Positions 1-8,120 of a DNA stretch of 35,315 nt are shown here, in pieces (the stretch's first letter is position 1; each line of letters opens with the position of its first letter). The notes beneath the pieces are model-generated. The model worked only from the letters and a program-made list of their open reading frames with translations, was not told where the DNA came from and did no database searches. Source of the stretch: Pirellula sp. Lineage in GTDB: Bacteria; Planctomycetota; Planctomycetia; Pirellulales; Pirellulaceae. The translations under genes and the position numbers were made by a program. The stretch lies in the NCBI GenBank assembly GCA_021736575.1, contig JAIPFP010000033.1:1-35315 (forward strand). Reading direction: 5' to 3'.

Positions 1-1
1 G

Positions 2-334
2 CGAGTGTTGACGAATCCAGATAAACTTATCCAAGCTCTAGGGCAAGGAGATGTGAAAACGATTGGCGGATCGCTTGCGAATCGGTTGGAACAGGCTGCG
101 GCAGGAACATCGTTTTGGATCGATCGGTCGAGAATGCAGCTCAATCGATACGACCATCACGGTCAGTGCCTATCCGGGACCGGTTCGGCCAGATTTTGTT
201 TGTGTGAAACCCGCGAACAAGCCGAGAAGATAGCTAATGAAATACGTTTGCAGGGAGAAATGCGGGCATATTGCGTTCAATCGTGGCAGTCGCCGTCGAT
301 CGAAGAGCAGATCGTAAGAATTCGAAACGAATGA
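2..334 (+). CDS. ispE: 4-diphosphocytidyl-2-C-methyl-D-erythritol kinase, C-terminal part (cut by window edge)
   Basis: This is the C-terminal ~110 residues of a GHMP-family kinase; the frame is open to the left edge, so the true start lies outside the window. The family enzyme phosphorylates CDP-methylerythritol in the cytoplasmic MEP isoprenoid pathway. The call rests on the tail: a long helical stretch, then LSGTGSARFCLC, which matches the LSGSGSxxFgl glycine-rich GHMP C-terminal motif of IspE, followed by a 'TREQAEKIANEIR' helix and a final strand around YCVQSW. The next gene, starting 43 bases downstream, encodes SpoVG. Linkage of ispE and spoVG is also seen in Bacillus (ispE-purR-yabJ-spoVG), which supports the assignment. 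Other GHMP kinases end similarly, so the symbol depends partly on this context. Confidence 0.75.
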   Translation, partial: RVLTNPDKLIQALGQGDVKTIGGSLANRLEQAAAGTSFWIDRSRMQLNRYDHHGQCLSGTGSARFCLCETREQAEKIANEIRLQGEMRAYCVQSWQSPSIEEQIVRIRNE

Positions 335-377
335 TGAGTTTTTGAACTCAAGTCAAAAAGGGATTGGAATTGTTGCC

Positions 378-980
378 ATGGAAATCACCGAGGTACGCAT
401 CAAGCTAATGGAGGCATCGGAAGACCGCCTCCGCGCCTTTTGCTCGATCACCATCGATCATTGTTTTGTCGTTCGAGATCTCAAGATCATTGAAGGAGTC
501 AATGGCCCCTTCGTCGCGATGCCAAGCCGCAAGATGACTGCGAGATGCGGGAAATGCGGCAACAAGAATTATCTGCGCAGCCATTACTGCAATCAGTGCG
601 GAGCTCGGCTTCGCGGCCCGCAAGACGTGCACGATTCTGAGGGAAGCAGCTCCAACAAAATGTATGCCGATATCGCCCATCCCATCAATCAATTATGCCG
701 CGACTTGATTCAAAACTCAGTCATTCGAGAGTACTCGGATGAACTCGAACGAGCCAAACAACCAGGGTACAAGTCTCGGTACGATGATGAATATGTCGAG
801 ATCGGGATCTCAAATGGGCATTCCGAAACACCCACGGTTGCAATTGCAGTTCCCGTTCCACAAAGCGGTGCAGTTCCCAAACCTCACTTCTTGGAGTCCA
901 GAAAAACACAAGCCGCCGAATCGAATGCAGAAACCGATCCAAAGATCGATAAACGAACGTTCGGCGACGGAGTATTCTAG
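378..980 (+). CDS. spoVG: SpoVG family protein with zinc ribbon and long C-terminal tail
   Basis: A 200-residue protein whose first ~55 residues match SpoVG (MEITEVRIKLM..., then VVRDLKIIEG and GPFVAMPSRK), a small nucleic-acid-binding regulator first described in Bacillus sporulation and septation. The ATG at 378 is preferred over an upstream TTG at 342 because family members begin exactly at MEITEV. Directly after the core is a four-cysteine zinc-ribbon-like knuckle, C57-x2-C60-x10-C71-x2-C74, then ~125 residues that are polar, acidic and probably disordered, with no domain I recognise. Bacillus SpoVG is ~97 residues and lacks the knuckle and tail. The role in a non-sporulating planctomycete is unknown; nucleic-acid binding is inferred from the family. 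The stop lies 16 bases from the convergent stop of the DUF1080 gene. Confidence 0.85.
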   Translation: MEITEVRIKLMEASEDRLRAFCSITIDHCFVVRDLKIIEGVNGPFVAMPSRKMTARCGKCGNKNYLRSHYCNQCGARLRGPQDVHDSEGSSSNKMYADIAHPINQLCRDLIQNSVIREYSDELERAKQPGYKSRYDDEYVEIGISNGHSETPTVAIAVPVPQSGAVPKPHFLESRKTQAAESNAETDPKIDKRTFGDGVF

Positions 981-996
981 GGGCTGCCCTCGAACC

Positions 997-1629
997 TTAT
1001 TTCGCAGGCAACTCCATAACCTCAACTTTGCGGATCAGGACCTTGCTGCCGGGATCATGTTGCTGAAAAGCAAAGTGTCCCTCCTTGAACGTCAGGTTGA
1101 AGTCCAAGAACTCATACAATTCGTTGCCGTTGACGGTGATTTTGATGCGAGTCATGTTTTTACCTCGCCACACATCATCGCGAACTTCTAGCTCATAGGT
1201 GAACCAAGTATCCGGTTCAACCAACCGTTTGTAAACGTGGCACATTCCGTAAAGCGATCCGGTCCGAATAGGGTCTGTGTGTGTACTATCAATTTGTGCT
1301 TCGTAGCCGTCACTAAAGCCTGGCTTGCGGGTAGTACGGAAATAGAGTCCAGAGTTTCCCTTGTCGTTGATTTTGACCTCGGCCCGATACTTGAAGTTTT
1401 TGTACGGACCCTTGGTGCATACCAACATGGAAGCCGCTCCCGACCCTGCTAGCGCACCGTCAGTGACTTGCCAAACGCTGTCGTCTTTACCAACTTTCTC
1501 CCATCCATCCATCGATTTGCCGTCGAACAAAGGGACCCATTTTGTTTCCTGTGCACTTAAATTTCCCGACGAGACGAGGGCGAAAAAGCCCAGCGTCATT
1601 GAAGTTAGCCATCGAACGATTCGAGTCAT
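997..1629 (-). CDS. secreted DUF1080 (3-keto-disaccharide hydrolase-like) protein
   Basis: A 210-residue protein with an N-terminal signal peptide (MTRIVRWLTSMTLGFF..., probable cleavage after the SAQ near residue 27) followed by one DUF1080 domain. Family signs are the opening WVPLFDGKSMDGWE, the strand GNSGLYFRT, the GYEAQIDS segment and the closing 'KEGHFAFQQHDPGSKVLIRKVEV', consistent with a concanavalin-like beta-sandwich. Family members include 3-keto-disaccharide hydrolases; planctomycetes carry many secreted paralogues, mostly of unknown substrate. I chose ATG 1629 because it begins the signal peptide and has AAGGA upstream; a longer frame to 1710 adds a non-signal-like extension. It lies 172 bases downstream of the GntP-type permease on the same strand, so co-transcription in carbohydrate or sugar-acid use is possible but not shown. 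Confidence 0.85.
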   Translation of the reverse strand: MTRIVRWLTSMTLGFFALVSSGNLSAQETKWVPLFDGKSMDGWEKVGKDDSVWQVTDGALAGSGAASMLVCTKGPYKNFKYRAEVKINDKGNSGLYFRTTRKPGFSDGYEAQIDSTHTDPIRTGSLYGMCHVYKRLVEPDTWFTYELEVRDDVWRGKNMTRIKITVNGNELYEFLDFNLTFKEGHFAFQQHDPGSKVLIRKVEVMELPAK

Positions 1630-1801
1630 GTCTATAATTCCTTGTAAAACTGGAGGAAGGATTGGTTTGGATCTGTGCTCGCGAGGATAGTTGAATGCGA
1701 AAACACGCAATCCCGGGATGAACGAAGAAGGGATTGTAATCTAAATCTTCGACTCTATCACGCTCCATCTTTCGCCTCAATTGCCCTCTGCGACCAGTCC
1801 A

Positions 1802-3334
1802 CTACGCGAGCGGCAAAATTTTCGAGGCAAGCAACGTGATCACCAGACCTGCGATGGACAAGCACGAGGTAAGCACCGACCATGACTGGAGCGTTTCCCG
1901 TTGTGTCATGCCGCTAAGGCGATTGACGACCCAGAAGCCACTGTCGTTCATCCACGAAAATCCCATTGCACCCCAACCAATTGCCAAATAGATGTAGAGC
2001 GGGTGAATCCCAAGGGTTCCGTCCGCGAGCAACGGCTCCATCATCGGAGCAATGATCGAGGAAGTAGTCAGCATAGCAACCGTTGCACTCCCCTGAGCAA
2101 TTCGAATCACAACTGAGACGACGTAGGACAAGATGACCAAGTTGACCGCTTGACCGTCCGCTGCGGCTTTGACCGCGTCCCCGACTCCGGCGACGCGCAA
2201 CATGCCTCCAAAAGCGCCACCCGCGCTGGTGATCAGAATGATCATACCCGCAGTTTCAAGCGGTGGACCAACGAGTTGTTCCAGCTTCTCGCGACCGAAT
2301 CCTCGTTGCCTTGCCATGACTAGCAACGCGACTCCGGCGCCGATGAAGAGCGCGATATTCTTGTGCCCAAAGAAATCGACGGTTCCTCGAACCGAAGCGA
2401 AATTCGCTTCGCCGCCGAGTGCGTTGTAGGCAGCCACGCACCAAGCGGTTTGTTGATCGGGCTTGGTTGCCCCATCTGCGATGACTCGAAACAAAGACGA
2501 AAAACCGATGAGAATGATTGGCAAAACAACCGGTGCCATCGACCAAAAAAGGGACGGTAGCTCGGATTCGGGTTTGCCGATTTCCGTTAAAGTCAGTTGC
2601 GTATCGCGAATCGGAACGTCGATCCGTGAATTCAAGAACACGCAAACAAAATACCCGATCACAGCCGGAATCAATCCGCCGATCAACCCCGCAGCCAAAG
2701 AAACACCTATGTCGATTTTCAAGCTATCGACCATCGCCAACGGACCAGGATGAGGAATGGTCAAGGAGTGAGTAATCACCCCACCACAACAAACACATAG
2801 AACGTAGAGCATGTAGTCTTTGCCGGTCCGCAACCGCAGTGCCTTGGCCAAGGGTACCATCAGCATGAACATCGTGTCAAAGAAAATTGGAATGCTAAGT
2901 ATGTACGTCGACCATAACAGCGCCCATCCAGCACGTTTCTCGCCGAAGATCTTCAGGAACCGGCGTACTACTTTGTCGGCCGCACCACTCTCCATCAAAC
3001 ACATACCGATAATCGATGCGAGCGCGATGGAGATTGCAATATCGCGCGCGGTATCACCTAGTCCTTTGGCTATATGCTCGATGACACCTACCCAATGAGA
3101 GTAAATAACCGCCTTGCCATCCTTGCCGATGACTTCCCATGACGCTCGCGAGGTAAGCAGACCCGCAACAAGCGAAGCGAGTAACAAAGCGACGAACGCG
3201 TGCATCCGCCACCAACTGATCGCAACAATGATAAAGCAGACACTGACGGACAAGACAACAAATGGCCACCAAGGGGATACGGTAAACTGAAGCACAGGGG
3301 TGATGATTCCGAAGAAGGAGTGTGGATAGGGCAT
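1802..3334 (-). CDS. GntP family (gluconate:H+ symporter-like) permease
   Basis: A 510-residue, very hydrophobic inner-membrane protein with about a dozen predicted membrane segments. Family hallmarks are the HSLTIPHPGPLAMVDSL segment, corresponding to the conserved H-S-x-x-P-P-H-P-G-P-L-A stretch of GntP permeases, and near the C-terminus GFSWMNDSGFWVVNRLSGM followed by ETLQSWSV, which matches the conserved NDSGFW motif. GntP members import gluconate and related sugar acids with protons; the substrate here cannot be read from sequence. ATG 3334 is chosen because it directly precedes the first hydrophobic region and has GGAG (3345-3348) ten bases upstream. The longer open frame to 3535 adds a basic, non-membrane stretch untypical of the family. 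It is divergent from the cytochrome/DUF1553 gene. Confidence 0.88.
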   Translation of the reverse strand: MPYPHSFFGIITPVLQFTVSPWWPFVVLSVSVCFIIVAISWWRMHAFVALLLASLVAGLLTSRASWEVIGKDGKAVIYSHWVGVIEHIAKGLGDTARDIAISIALASIIGMCLMESGAADKVVRRFLKIFGEKRAGWALLWSTYILSIPIFFDTMFMLMVPLAKALRLRTGKDYMLYVLCVCCGGVITHSLTIPHPGPLAMVDSLKIDIGVSLAAGLIGGLIPAVIGYFVCVFLNSRIDVPIRDTQLTLTEIGKPESELPSLFWSMAPVVLPIILIGFSSLFRVIADGATKPDQQTAWCVAAYNALGGEANFASVRGTVDFFGHKNIALFIGAGVALLVMARQRGFGREKLEQLVGPPLETAGMIILITSAGGAFGGMLRVAGVGDAVKAAADGQAVNLVILSYVVSVVIRIAQGSATVAMLTTSSIIAPMMEPLLADGTLGIHPLYIYLAIGWGAMGFSWMNDSGFWVVNRLSGMTQRETLQSWSVLTSCLSIAGLVITLLASKILPLA

Positions 3335-3651
3335 AGCTAAAGGGCTCCATATGCTAATCCATCGACGCTGACCTTGGTTTGGTGCTACTTTGCTGCCCCC
3401 GCAAGTTTTCCCTTTTTCTTGGGAATTTCCATTTCTGTTGAAATCCATTCGGTTACCAAGCGGAGCGGCTCGGCTGCCCGGTGAATTCGCGAGTGATTTG
3501 CGATGCCTCACCGGACCGCGTGCGCTGTTCCGCAATCAAGACCAGGTTTCGTTTGACCTCGGATCGCCTAAATTAGGTGGGCAAAATGCAACACATTGGC
3601 TATCCTTAAGGTGCTTTCTAAGTTGGTTCACTTCTTTCGGATTGTTCAACA
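3335..3651. promoter_or_regulatory. 317-bp divergent intergenic region
   Basis: This stretch separates the minus-strand GntP gene from the plus-strand cytochrome/DUF1553 gene and must hold the start signals of both. I see the GGAG before the permease start but no convincing -35/-10 pair, operator palindrome or RNA structure. Short open frames crossing it on both strands look like chance or non-coding extensions of the flanking genes. Confidence 0.4.
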
Positions 3652-6000
3652 ATGGCTGGTAGACGCGCAAGGATTTTCTTCCGATCCCGAATCGTTGCAT
3701 TGAGCCTGATACTCACGTGTTGTTCTGCTGAAGTTTCCTATTCCGATCCACCCAAATCGTCCCAATTGTCGGAAGAACTAGATTTCTTTGAGACAAAAAT
3801 ACGTCCTGTCTTGGCCAAGCATTGCTATGAATGCCATTCGGAATCATCAAGTGAATTGCAGGGCGGCTTGAGGGTCGATACGCGAGAAGGCTTAAGAATT
3901 GGGGGTGATTCGGGTCCCGCCGTTGTTCCCGGCAATGCCGCGCAAAGCCTGCTGCTTTCGGCCATACGTTTCCAAGGTCTTGAGATGCCACCCGAGGCCA
4001 AACTGGAGGATGCCGCTATTGCCAACATCCAACGTTGGATTGAAACGGGCGCGACGGACCCCCGGGACGGGGCAGCAACCTTACCCGCCTCTGCGCTTAA
4101 TCTCCAGAAGTCCAAAGGGTTCTGGTCGTTTCAGCCGATTCAGGTGCCAGCATTGCCGAGGGTTCGCAATAGGTCGTGGCCCACGTCGCCAATCGACTAT
4201 TTCATTCTTGCAAAATTGGAAAGCAGTGGCCTGGAGCCGGCTCCTCCTGCCGACAAATCGGAACTGGTTCGGCGGGTCTATTTTGACCTTCATGGATTGC
4301 CGCCTACCCCCGACCAAGTGCGCAGCTTTGTTATGGATGAATCGCCAGACGCCAATGAAAGACTCATCGATGAACTGCTTGCCAGCCCACGTTATGGAGA
4401 ACGGTGGGGGCAACATTGGTTGGATGTCTTGCGGTTCGCAGAAACAGAAGGGTTTGAATACGATCGAACGATTCAAGGGGCGTGGCGTTTCCGAGATTAT
4501 GTCATTCGATCCTTCAACGATGGAAAACCAATCGACGCGTTTATTACTGAGCAATTGGCGGGGGATGAGATGGATTTCAACCAACCCAAAGGCATGGTCG
4601 CAGCTGGATTTCATCGCTTGGGGGCGGTGCGTCGCAATGCCGGCAATCAAGAAGTCGCAGGGAGCCGCAATGAAGTCTTGACAGAACGCACGGACATCAT
4701 CGGTTCGGCCATCATGGGTCTCACGATTGGATGTGCGCGCTGTCACAATCACAAGTTCGACCCGATTTCTCAAACGGACTACTACCGGCTTCAGGCTTTC
4801 TTTGCGACTTCGCATGATGTCGACATACCCATGGTTCCCGAATCGGAAAAGGTGGCATGGGAAAAACAAACCACTGCAGTGCAGACTCAAATCGATAATC
4901 TCAAGAGTCAACTCGCGACACAGTCGGCTATCGAGCAGACGCTGACCCGAAAGAAAATGGATAAACTCGAAAAAGAGCTTCCGCCATCACTACCTTCGAT
5001 CAGTACGGTACAAAACCAATTGGGAAAGGAAACGCCCATTCATGTACTGCGGCGAGGCGAATTCGCACTGCCTGGCAAGCGTGTCGCCGAAGGAATTCCT
5101 CTGGTTTTCTCCCAGTTTGACGAACCAGCAGAAATCGATCGAGCCAAACCGAGAACAGCCCTTGCGAAATGGCTAACGAGTCCGAGGCACCCACTGACTT
5201 CGCGGGTCTTCGTCAATCGCATTTGGCTGAATCACTTTGGGCAAGGAATCGTTGCTACACCGAACGACTTCGGACTCAATGGCAAGTTGCCGAGCCATCC
5301 CGAACTAATGGATTATCTAGCGGACTTTTTCATGCGCAATGGATGGCAAGCCAAATCGCTCCATCGTTTGATTCTCCTAAGCAGCACATACCGGCAGTCC
5401 AGTCAACCTCGTTCCCGCGACGTCGGACACTCATTCGATCCAGACAATGCATTGCTTTGGCACTATCCCTTGCGTCGCTTGAGCGCTGAGGAGATCCGCG
5501 ACAGCATGTTGGTTGTCTCCGGTCAGATCAACTTTGCCAACGGTGGCCCCAGCGTCATCCTACCTGTAGATAAACAACTTGTAGCCCAGCTCTACAAGCC
5601 ATCGCAGTGGGAGGTCACGCCTGAAATCGGTGAACGCATGCGACGTTCGGTCTATCTCTTTGCGAAACGCAATTTGCGATTGCCGTTCATGGAGGTCTTT
5701 GATCAGCCCACATCGCAGACGAGTTGTTTTAGGCGGCAACAAAGCACGCATGCCCCACAAGCACTGGAACTGCTGAACGGCCCGATGGCAAATCAAATGG
5801 CCGAGGCACTAGCCGAACGCCTGAGGCACGAGGCAGGAAGCGATGTCACTCGCCAGATCGACTTTGCTTTCGAATGGATATTGGGTCGATTACCGACCGA
5901 GAGTGAGCGCAGGTTTGCAAAGTCGTTTCTCGAGAATGGTTCAACGCGAGAGTTTTCTCTGGCCTTGTTCAACCTCAATGCATTTCTCTACGTGCGATGA
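3652..6000 (+). CDS. Planctomycete cytochrome c (PSCyt1) / DUF1549 / DUF1553 protein
   Basis: A 782-residue exported protein. After a basic N-terminus and hydrophobic stretch (probable signal peptide, residues ~1-30) comes a PSCyt1 domain with a haem c-binding C58-Y-E-C61-H62 motif and the typical GGLRVDTREGL...GPAVVPGNAAQSLL segment. A DUF1549 region follows (from about residue 175, with YGERWGQHWLDVLRFAET), containing a second CxxCH at C361-A-R-C364-H365. The C-terminal part is DUF1553 (from ~residue 515: RVFVNRIWLNHFGQGIV, LRRLSAEEIRDSML, 'FDQPTSQTSCFRRQQSTHAP'). Such proteins are abundant in planctomycetes and almost always sit beside a DUF1501 gene, as here 12 bases downstream; their biochemical role is unknown, with a periplasmic redox or polysaccharide-related task often suggested. 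At 782 residues it is on the short side for the family. No good ribosome-binding site precedes ATG 3652. Confidence 0.9.
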   Translation: MAGRRARIFFRSRIVALSLILTCCSAEVSYSDPPKSSQLSEELDFFETKIRPVLAKHCYECHSESSSELQGGLRVDTREGLRIGGDSGPAVVPGNAAQSLLLSAIRFQGLEMPPEAKLEDAAIANIQRWIETGATDPRDGAATLPASALNLQKSKGFWSFQPIQVPALPRVRNRSWPTSPIDYFILAKLESSGLEPAPPADKSELVRRVYFDLHGLPPTPDQVRSFVMDESPDANERLIDELLASPRYGERWGQHWLDVLRFAETEGFEYDRTIQGAWRFRDYVIRSFNDGKPIDAFITEQLAGDEMDFNQPKGMVAAGFHRLGAVRRNAGNQEVAGSRNEVLTERTDIIGSAIMGLTIGCARCHNHKFDPISQTDYYRLQAFFATSHDVDIPMVPESEKVAWEKQTTAVQTQIDNLKSQLATQSAIEQTLTRKKMDKLEKELPPSLPSISTVQNQLGKETPIHVLRRGEFALPGKRVAEGIPLVFSQFDEPAEIDRAKPRTALAKWLTSPRHPLTSRVFVNRIWLNHFGQGIVATPNDFGLNGKLPSHPELMDYLADFFMRNGWQAKSLHRLILLSSTYRQSSQPRSRDVGHSFDPDNALLWHYPLRRLSAEEIRDSMLVVSGQINFANGGPSVILPVDKQLVAQLYKPSQWEVTPEIGERMRRSVYLFAKRNLRLPFMEVFDQPTSQTSCFRRQQSTHAPQALELLNGPMANQMAEALAERLRHEAGSDVTRQIDFAFEWILGRLPTESERRFAKSFLENGSTREFSLALFNLNAFLYVR

Positions 6001-6009
6001 AAGGGAGAG
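6001..6009 (+). promoter_or_regulatory. ribosome-binding site of the DUF1501 gene
   Basis: AAGGGAGAG lies three bases before ATG 6013 and immediately after the stop codon of the DUF1553 gene. It fixes the start and suggests both genes are on one transcript. Confidence 0.6.
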
Positions 6010-6012
6010 TTT

Positions 6013-7419
6013 ATGAATCAAACCTGCTTCGGGCGTCGACAAATGCTTGGCGACTCGTTTTGTGGCTTTGGATCTCTTGCGCTTGCGGCGATGCTTCGGC
6101 AGGAGACTTTAGCGGAAACCAAGTCTTCCTTGGGGCCTAAGCCTCCGCATCTTTCGGCGAAAGCAAAATCGGTCATTTTTCTATTCATGGCTGGAGGACC
6201 AAGCCATCTCGAAACCTTTGATCCTAAACCATTGCTCAACGCTTTGAACGGTGAGGTCAGACCGACTGAGTTCGGCGATGCCAAGTACCAGTTCGTCCAA
6301 AAAGATGCTCGCTTGCTCGGGACGAAACGCCAGTTCCAACCTCATGGGCAAAGCGGCATCGAGGTATCCGACCTATTTCCGAATGTGTCGAATGTAATTG
6401 ATGACATCGCGGTGATTCGGTCGTGTTATGGCGATATGGTTGTTCACTCAGCGGCCCAGTATGAACTCCTTTCTGGCCGCGTTATGCCGGGTTTTCCGAG
6501 CATGGGGGCTTGGACAATTTACGGATTGGGTTCCGAAAGCCAATCGCTTCCAGCGTATGTCGTAATGCCTGATCCAGAAGGAGCTTTGGAAGCGGGGCAA
6601 CCGATGTATGGCAACGGTTTTTTGCCCGCTGCCTATCAGCCAACCATGTTTCGACCCGGCGAACGACCAGTCCTCAATCTCGAACTCCCGCCCGGAGTTT
6701 CATTGAACGAACGCCGACGAACCATGGACCTTATTCGCAATCTCAACGAAGCTTCGCTCACTTCGCAAGACCTTGAGTTCGCAGCCCGACTTGAATCCTA
6801 TGAACTCGCGTTCAAGATGCAAACCGAGGCGCCAGATGTGTTTGATGTGTCTCGGGAATCGGAGGAGACGCTGAGATTGTATGGTGTTGGAACCGAACCA
6901 ACCGACGATTATGGTCGGCGCTGCTTGCTCGCACGAAGAATGGTGGAGCACGGTGTACGCTTTACTGTGGTTGTGTCCGGTGGCGGCTCTGGAAACACGC
7001 AGTGGGACGCTCACGGGGACATCGAAGAGAATCACTGTCGAATGGCGGCTGAGACCGACAAACCCATCGCAGGCTTGCTCACCGATTTAAAGCGACGCGG
7101 GTTGCTCGACACGACATTAGTGGTTTGGGGAGGAGAGTTCGGTCGTTCACCGGAAGCTCAAGGAGGAAAAGGACGCGATCATCACAATCTAGGTTTCAGC
7201 ATGTGGATGGCAGGCGGAGGAATTCGCGGAGGTCAAGTTGTCGGATCAACCGACGCGATTGGACTTCGTGCGATCGAAAGCCCATATCACTTTCGCGACA
7301 TACACACGACGATCTTGAACCAGTTGGGGCTTGACCAAGATCTCCTCACCTATCCACATCTCGGTCGAAATGAGCGGTTGACACAACTGCGAGGGAAAGT
7401 GATTCACCAAATTGTTTAA
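6013..7419 (+). CDS. DUF1501 family protein (alkaline phosphatase/sulfatase-like fold)
   Basis: A 468-residue protein of the DUF1501 family. The N-terminus has a twin-arginine-like pattern (GRRQML followed by a hydrophobic GSLALAAML stretch), pointing to Tat export. The mature part opens with 'AKSVIFLFMAGGPSHLETFDPKP', the family's first conserved block, and carries QYELLSGRVMPGFPSMGAW, 'CLLARRMVEHGVRFTVV', 'WDAHGDIEENH' and near the end LVVWGGEFGRSPEAQGGKGRDHH, whose acidic and histidine residues correspond to metal-ligand positions of alkaline-phosphatase-superfamily relatives. Substrate is unknown. It forms a conserved planctomycete pair with the upstream cytochrome/DUF1553 gene (12-base gap), so the two probably act together in the cell envelope or periplasm. 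Confidence 0.9.
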   Translation: MNQTCFGRRQMLGDSFCGFGSLALAAMLRQETLAETKSSLGPKPPHLSAKAKSVIFLFMAGGPSHLETFDPKPLLNALNGEVRPTEFGDAKYQFVQKDARLLGTKRQFQPHGQSGIEVSDLFPNVSNVIDDIAVIRSCYGDMVVHSAAQYELLSGRVMPGFPSMGAWTIYGLGSESQSLPAYVVMPDPEGALEAGQPMYGNGFLPAAYQPTMFRPGERPVLNLELPPGVSLNERRRTMDLIRNLNEASLTSQDLEFAARLESYELAFKMQTEAPDVFDVSRESEETLRLYGVGTEPTDDYGRRCLLARRMVEHGVRFTVVVSGGGSGNTQWDAHGDIEENHCRMAAETDKPIAGLLTDLKRRGLLDTTLVVWGGEFGRSPEAQGGKGRDHHNLGFSMWMAGGGIRGGQVVGSTDAIGLRAIESPYHFRDIHTTILNQLGLDQDLLTYPHLGRNERLTQLRGKVIHQIV

Positions 7420-7442
7420 CGACGATATTGAAACACAATTCC

Positions 7443-7466
7443 AACCACCCAACCTCCCAACCTCCC
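7443..7466. repeat. three tandem copies of an 8-base unit
   Basis: AACCACCC is followed by two copies of AACCTCCC in perfect 8-base register, between the DUF1501 stop and the convergent TOPRIM-like gene. No hairpin or other feature is evident in the rest of this 128-base gap. Confidence 0.75.
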
Positions 7467-7547
7467 AACGTGCAAACGCGCAATCCGGATTTTCTTCCCC
7501 CTCCCGAGTTGAGGAACCATGACTTCCCCCTCGCTTCCTGCGAATGA

Positions 7548-8120
7548 TCAATCCCTCTTCATTCTCACAACTAGTTTTCGCCAATTGGCACAGGACCATA
7601 GGAGAGATGGAGGCAAAGGTGGATCCTGCGTTTGATTCACGCATCTTTTTGCGAGAGCTTTCGCTGCATCGGCTACTTCTCTATTGTGCTTGATACGAGG
7701 CCCTTCCACGGATTCGTCTGTATCGCCCGTATTCAAGAATTGAATCCAGTTTTCAAGGCGATCCTTTGCGAAAGCGAAAATCACTAGCGAAAAATCGCCT
7801 TCTGAAATTCCAGCCGCTTGTGCTGCCTTCCAGAATTCATCTTTCAACTGATCGCAATTCTCTTTGTCGTCGTCCACATCTGCCCAAACAACAAGTGTCG
7901 TGTCCGCACCAGCATTCAAGCATGCTCTCAATTGCGATGGCATTTTCTCAATCAACTCTTTTCGTCCACCACAGTCGACCGGACGCATTAAGTTACTTCC
8001 CTTGTTAGATCGTAACCAAGAGGGATTGATCGCCTTGATCAATGCGTTGATAAAGACAGGATCAATGCTTCGTCCTTTCTTGCCTTCGTGAAGGCATACA
8101 ATTTGCGTTCTATTAGCCAT
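7548..8120 (-). CDS. TOPRIM-like protein partnered with an AAA/ABC-type ATPase
   Basis: A 190-residue soluble protein. I recognise no exact family by name, but the N-terminal strand IVCLHEG (E12), and the later hydrophobic strand LVVWADVDDD (D81, D83) give the E...DxD pattern of TOPRIM metal-binding folds, as in OLD-family nucleases and in DUF4276/DUF4435-type partners of ATPases. The remainder is helical with FAKDRLENWIQFL. ATG 8120 is chosen over a GTG-type extension to 8138 because AAGGGGA (8128-8134) lies seven bases upstream and the start overlaps the end of the ATPase gene by eight bases, giving translational coupling. Function as a metal-dependent nuclease activated by the ATPase, possibly against phage, is inferred from this architecture only. 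Confidence 0.65.
   Translation of the reverse strand: MANRTQIVCLHEGKKGRSIDPVFINALIKAINPSWLRSNKGSNLMRPVDCGGRKELIEKMPSQLRACLNAGADTTLVVWADVDDDKENCDQLKDEFWKAAQAAGISEGDFSLVIFAFAKDRLENWIQFLNTGDTDESVEGPRIKHNREVADAAKALAKRCVNQTQDPPLPPSLLWSCANWRKLVVRMKRD

Noticed and set aside
3390-3662. 90-codon plus-strand frame in the divergent intergenic region
   Set aside because: No ribosome-binding site or homology; it runs into the start of the DUF1553 gene in another frame.
3899-4681. 260-codon plus-strand frame inside the DUF1553 gene
   Set aside because: Out-of-frame shadow of the conserved CxxCH and DUF1549 coding sequence.
4081-4911. 276-codon minus-strand open frame inside the cytochrome/DUF1553 gene
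   Set aside because: It is antisense to a clearly conserved coding region and has no recognisable motif.
7246-7644. 132-codon open frame on the minus strand overlapping the DUF1501 3' end and the TOPRIM-like 3' end
   Set aside because: It overlaps two supported genes, includes the low-complexity tandem octamer, and shows no family resemblance.
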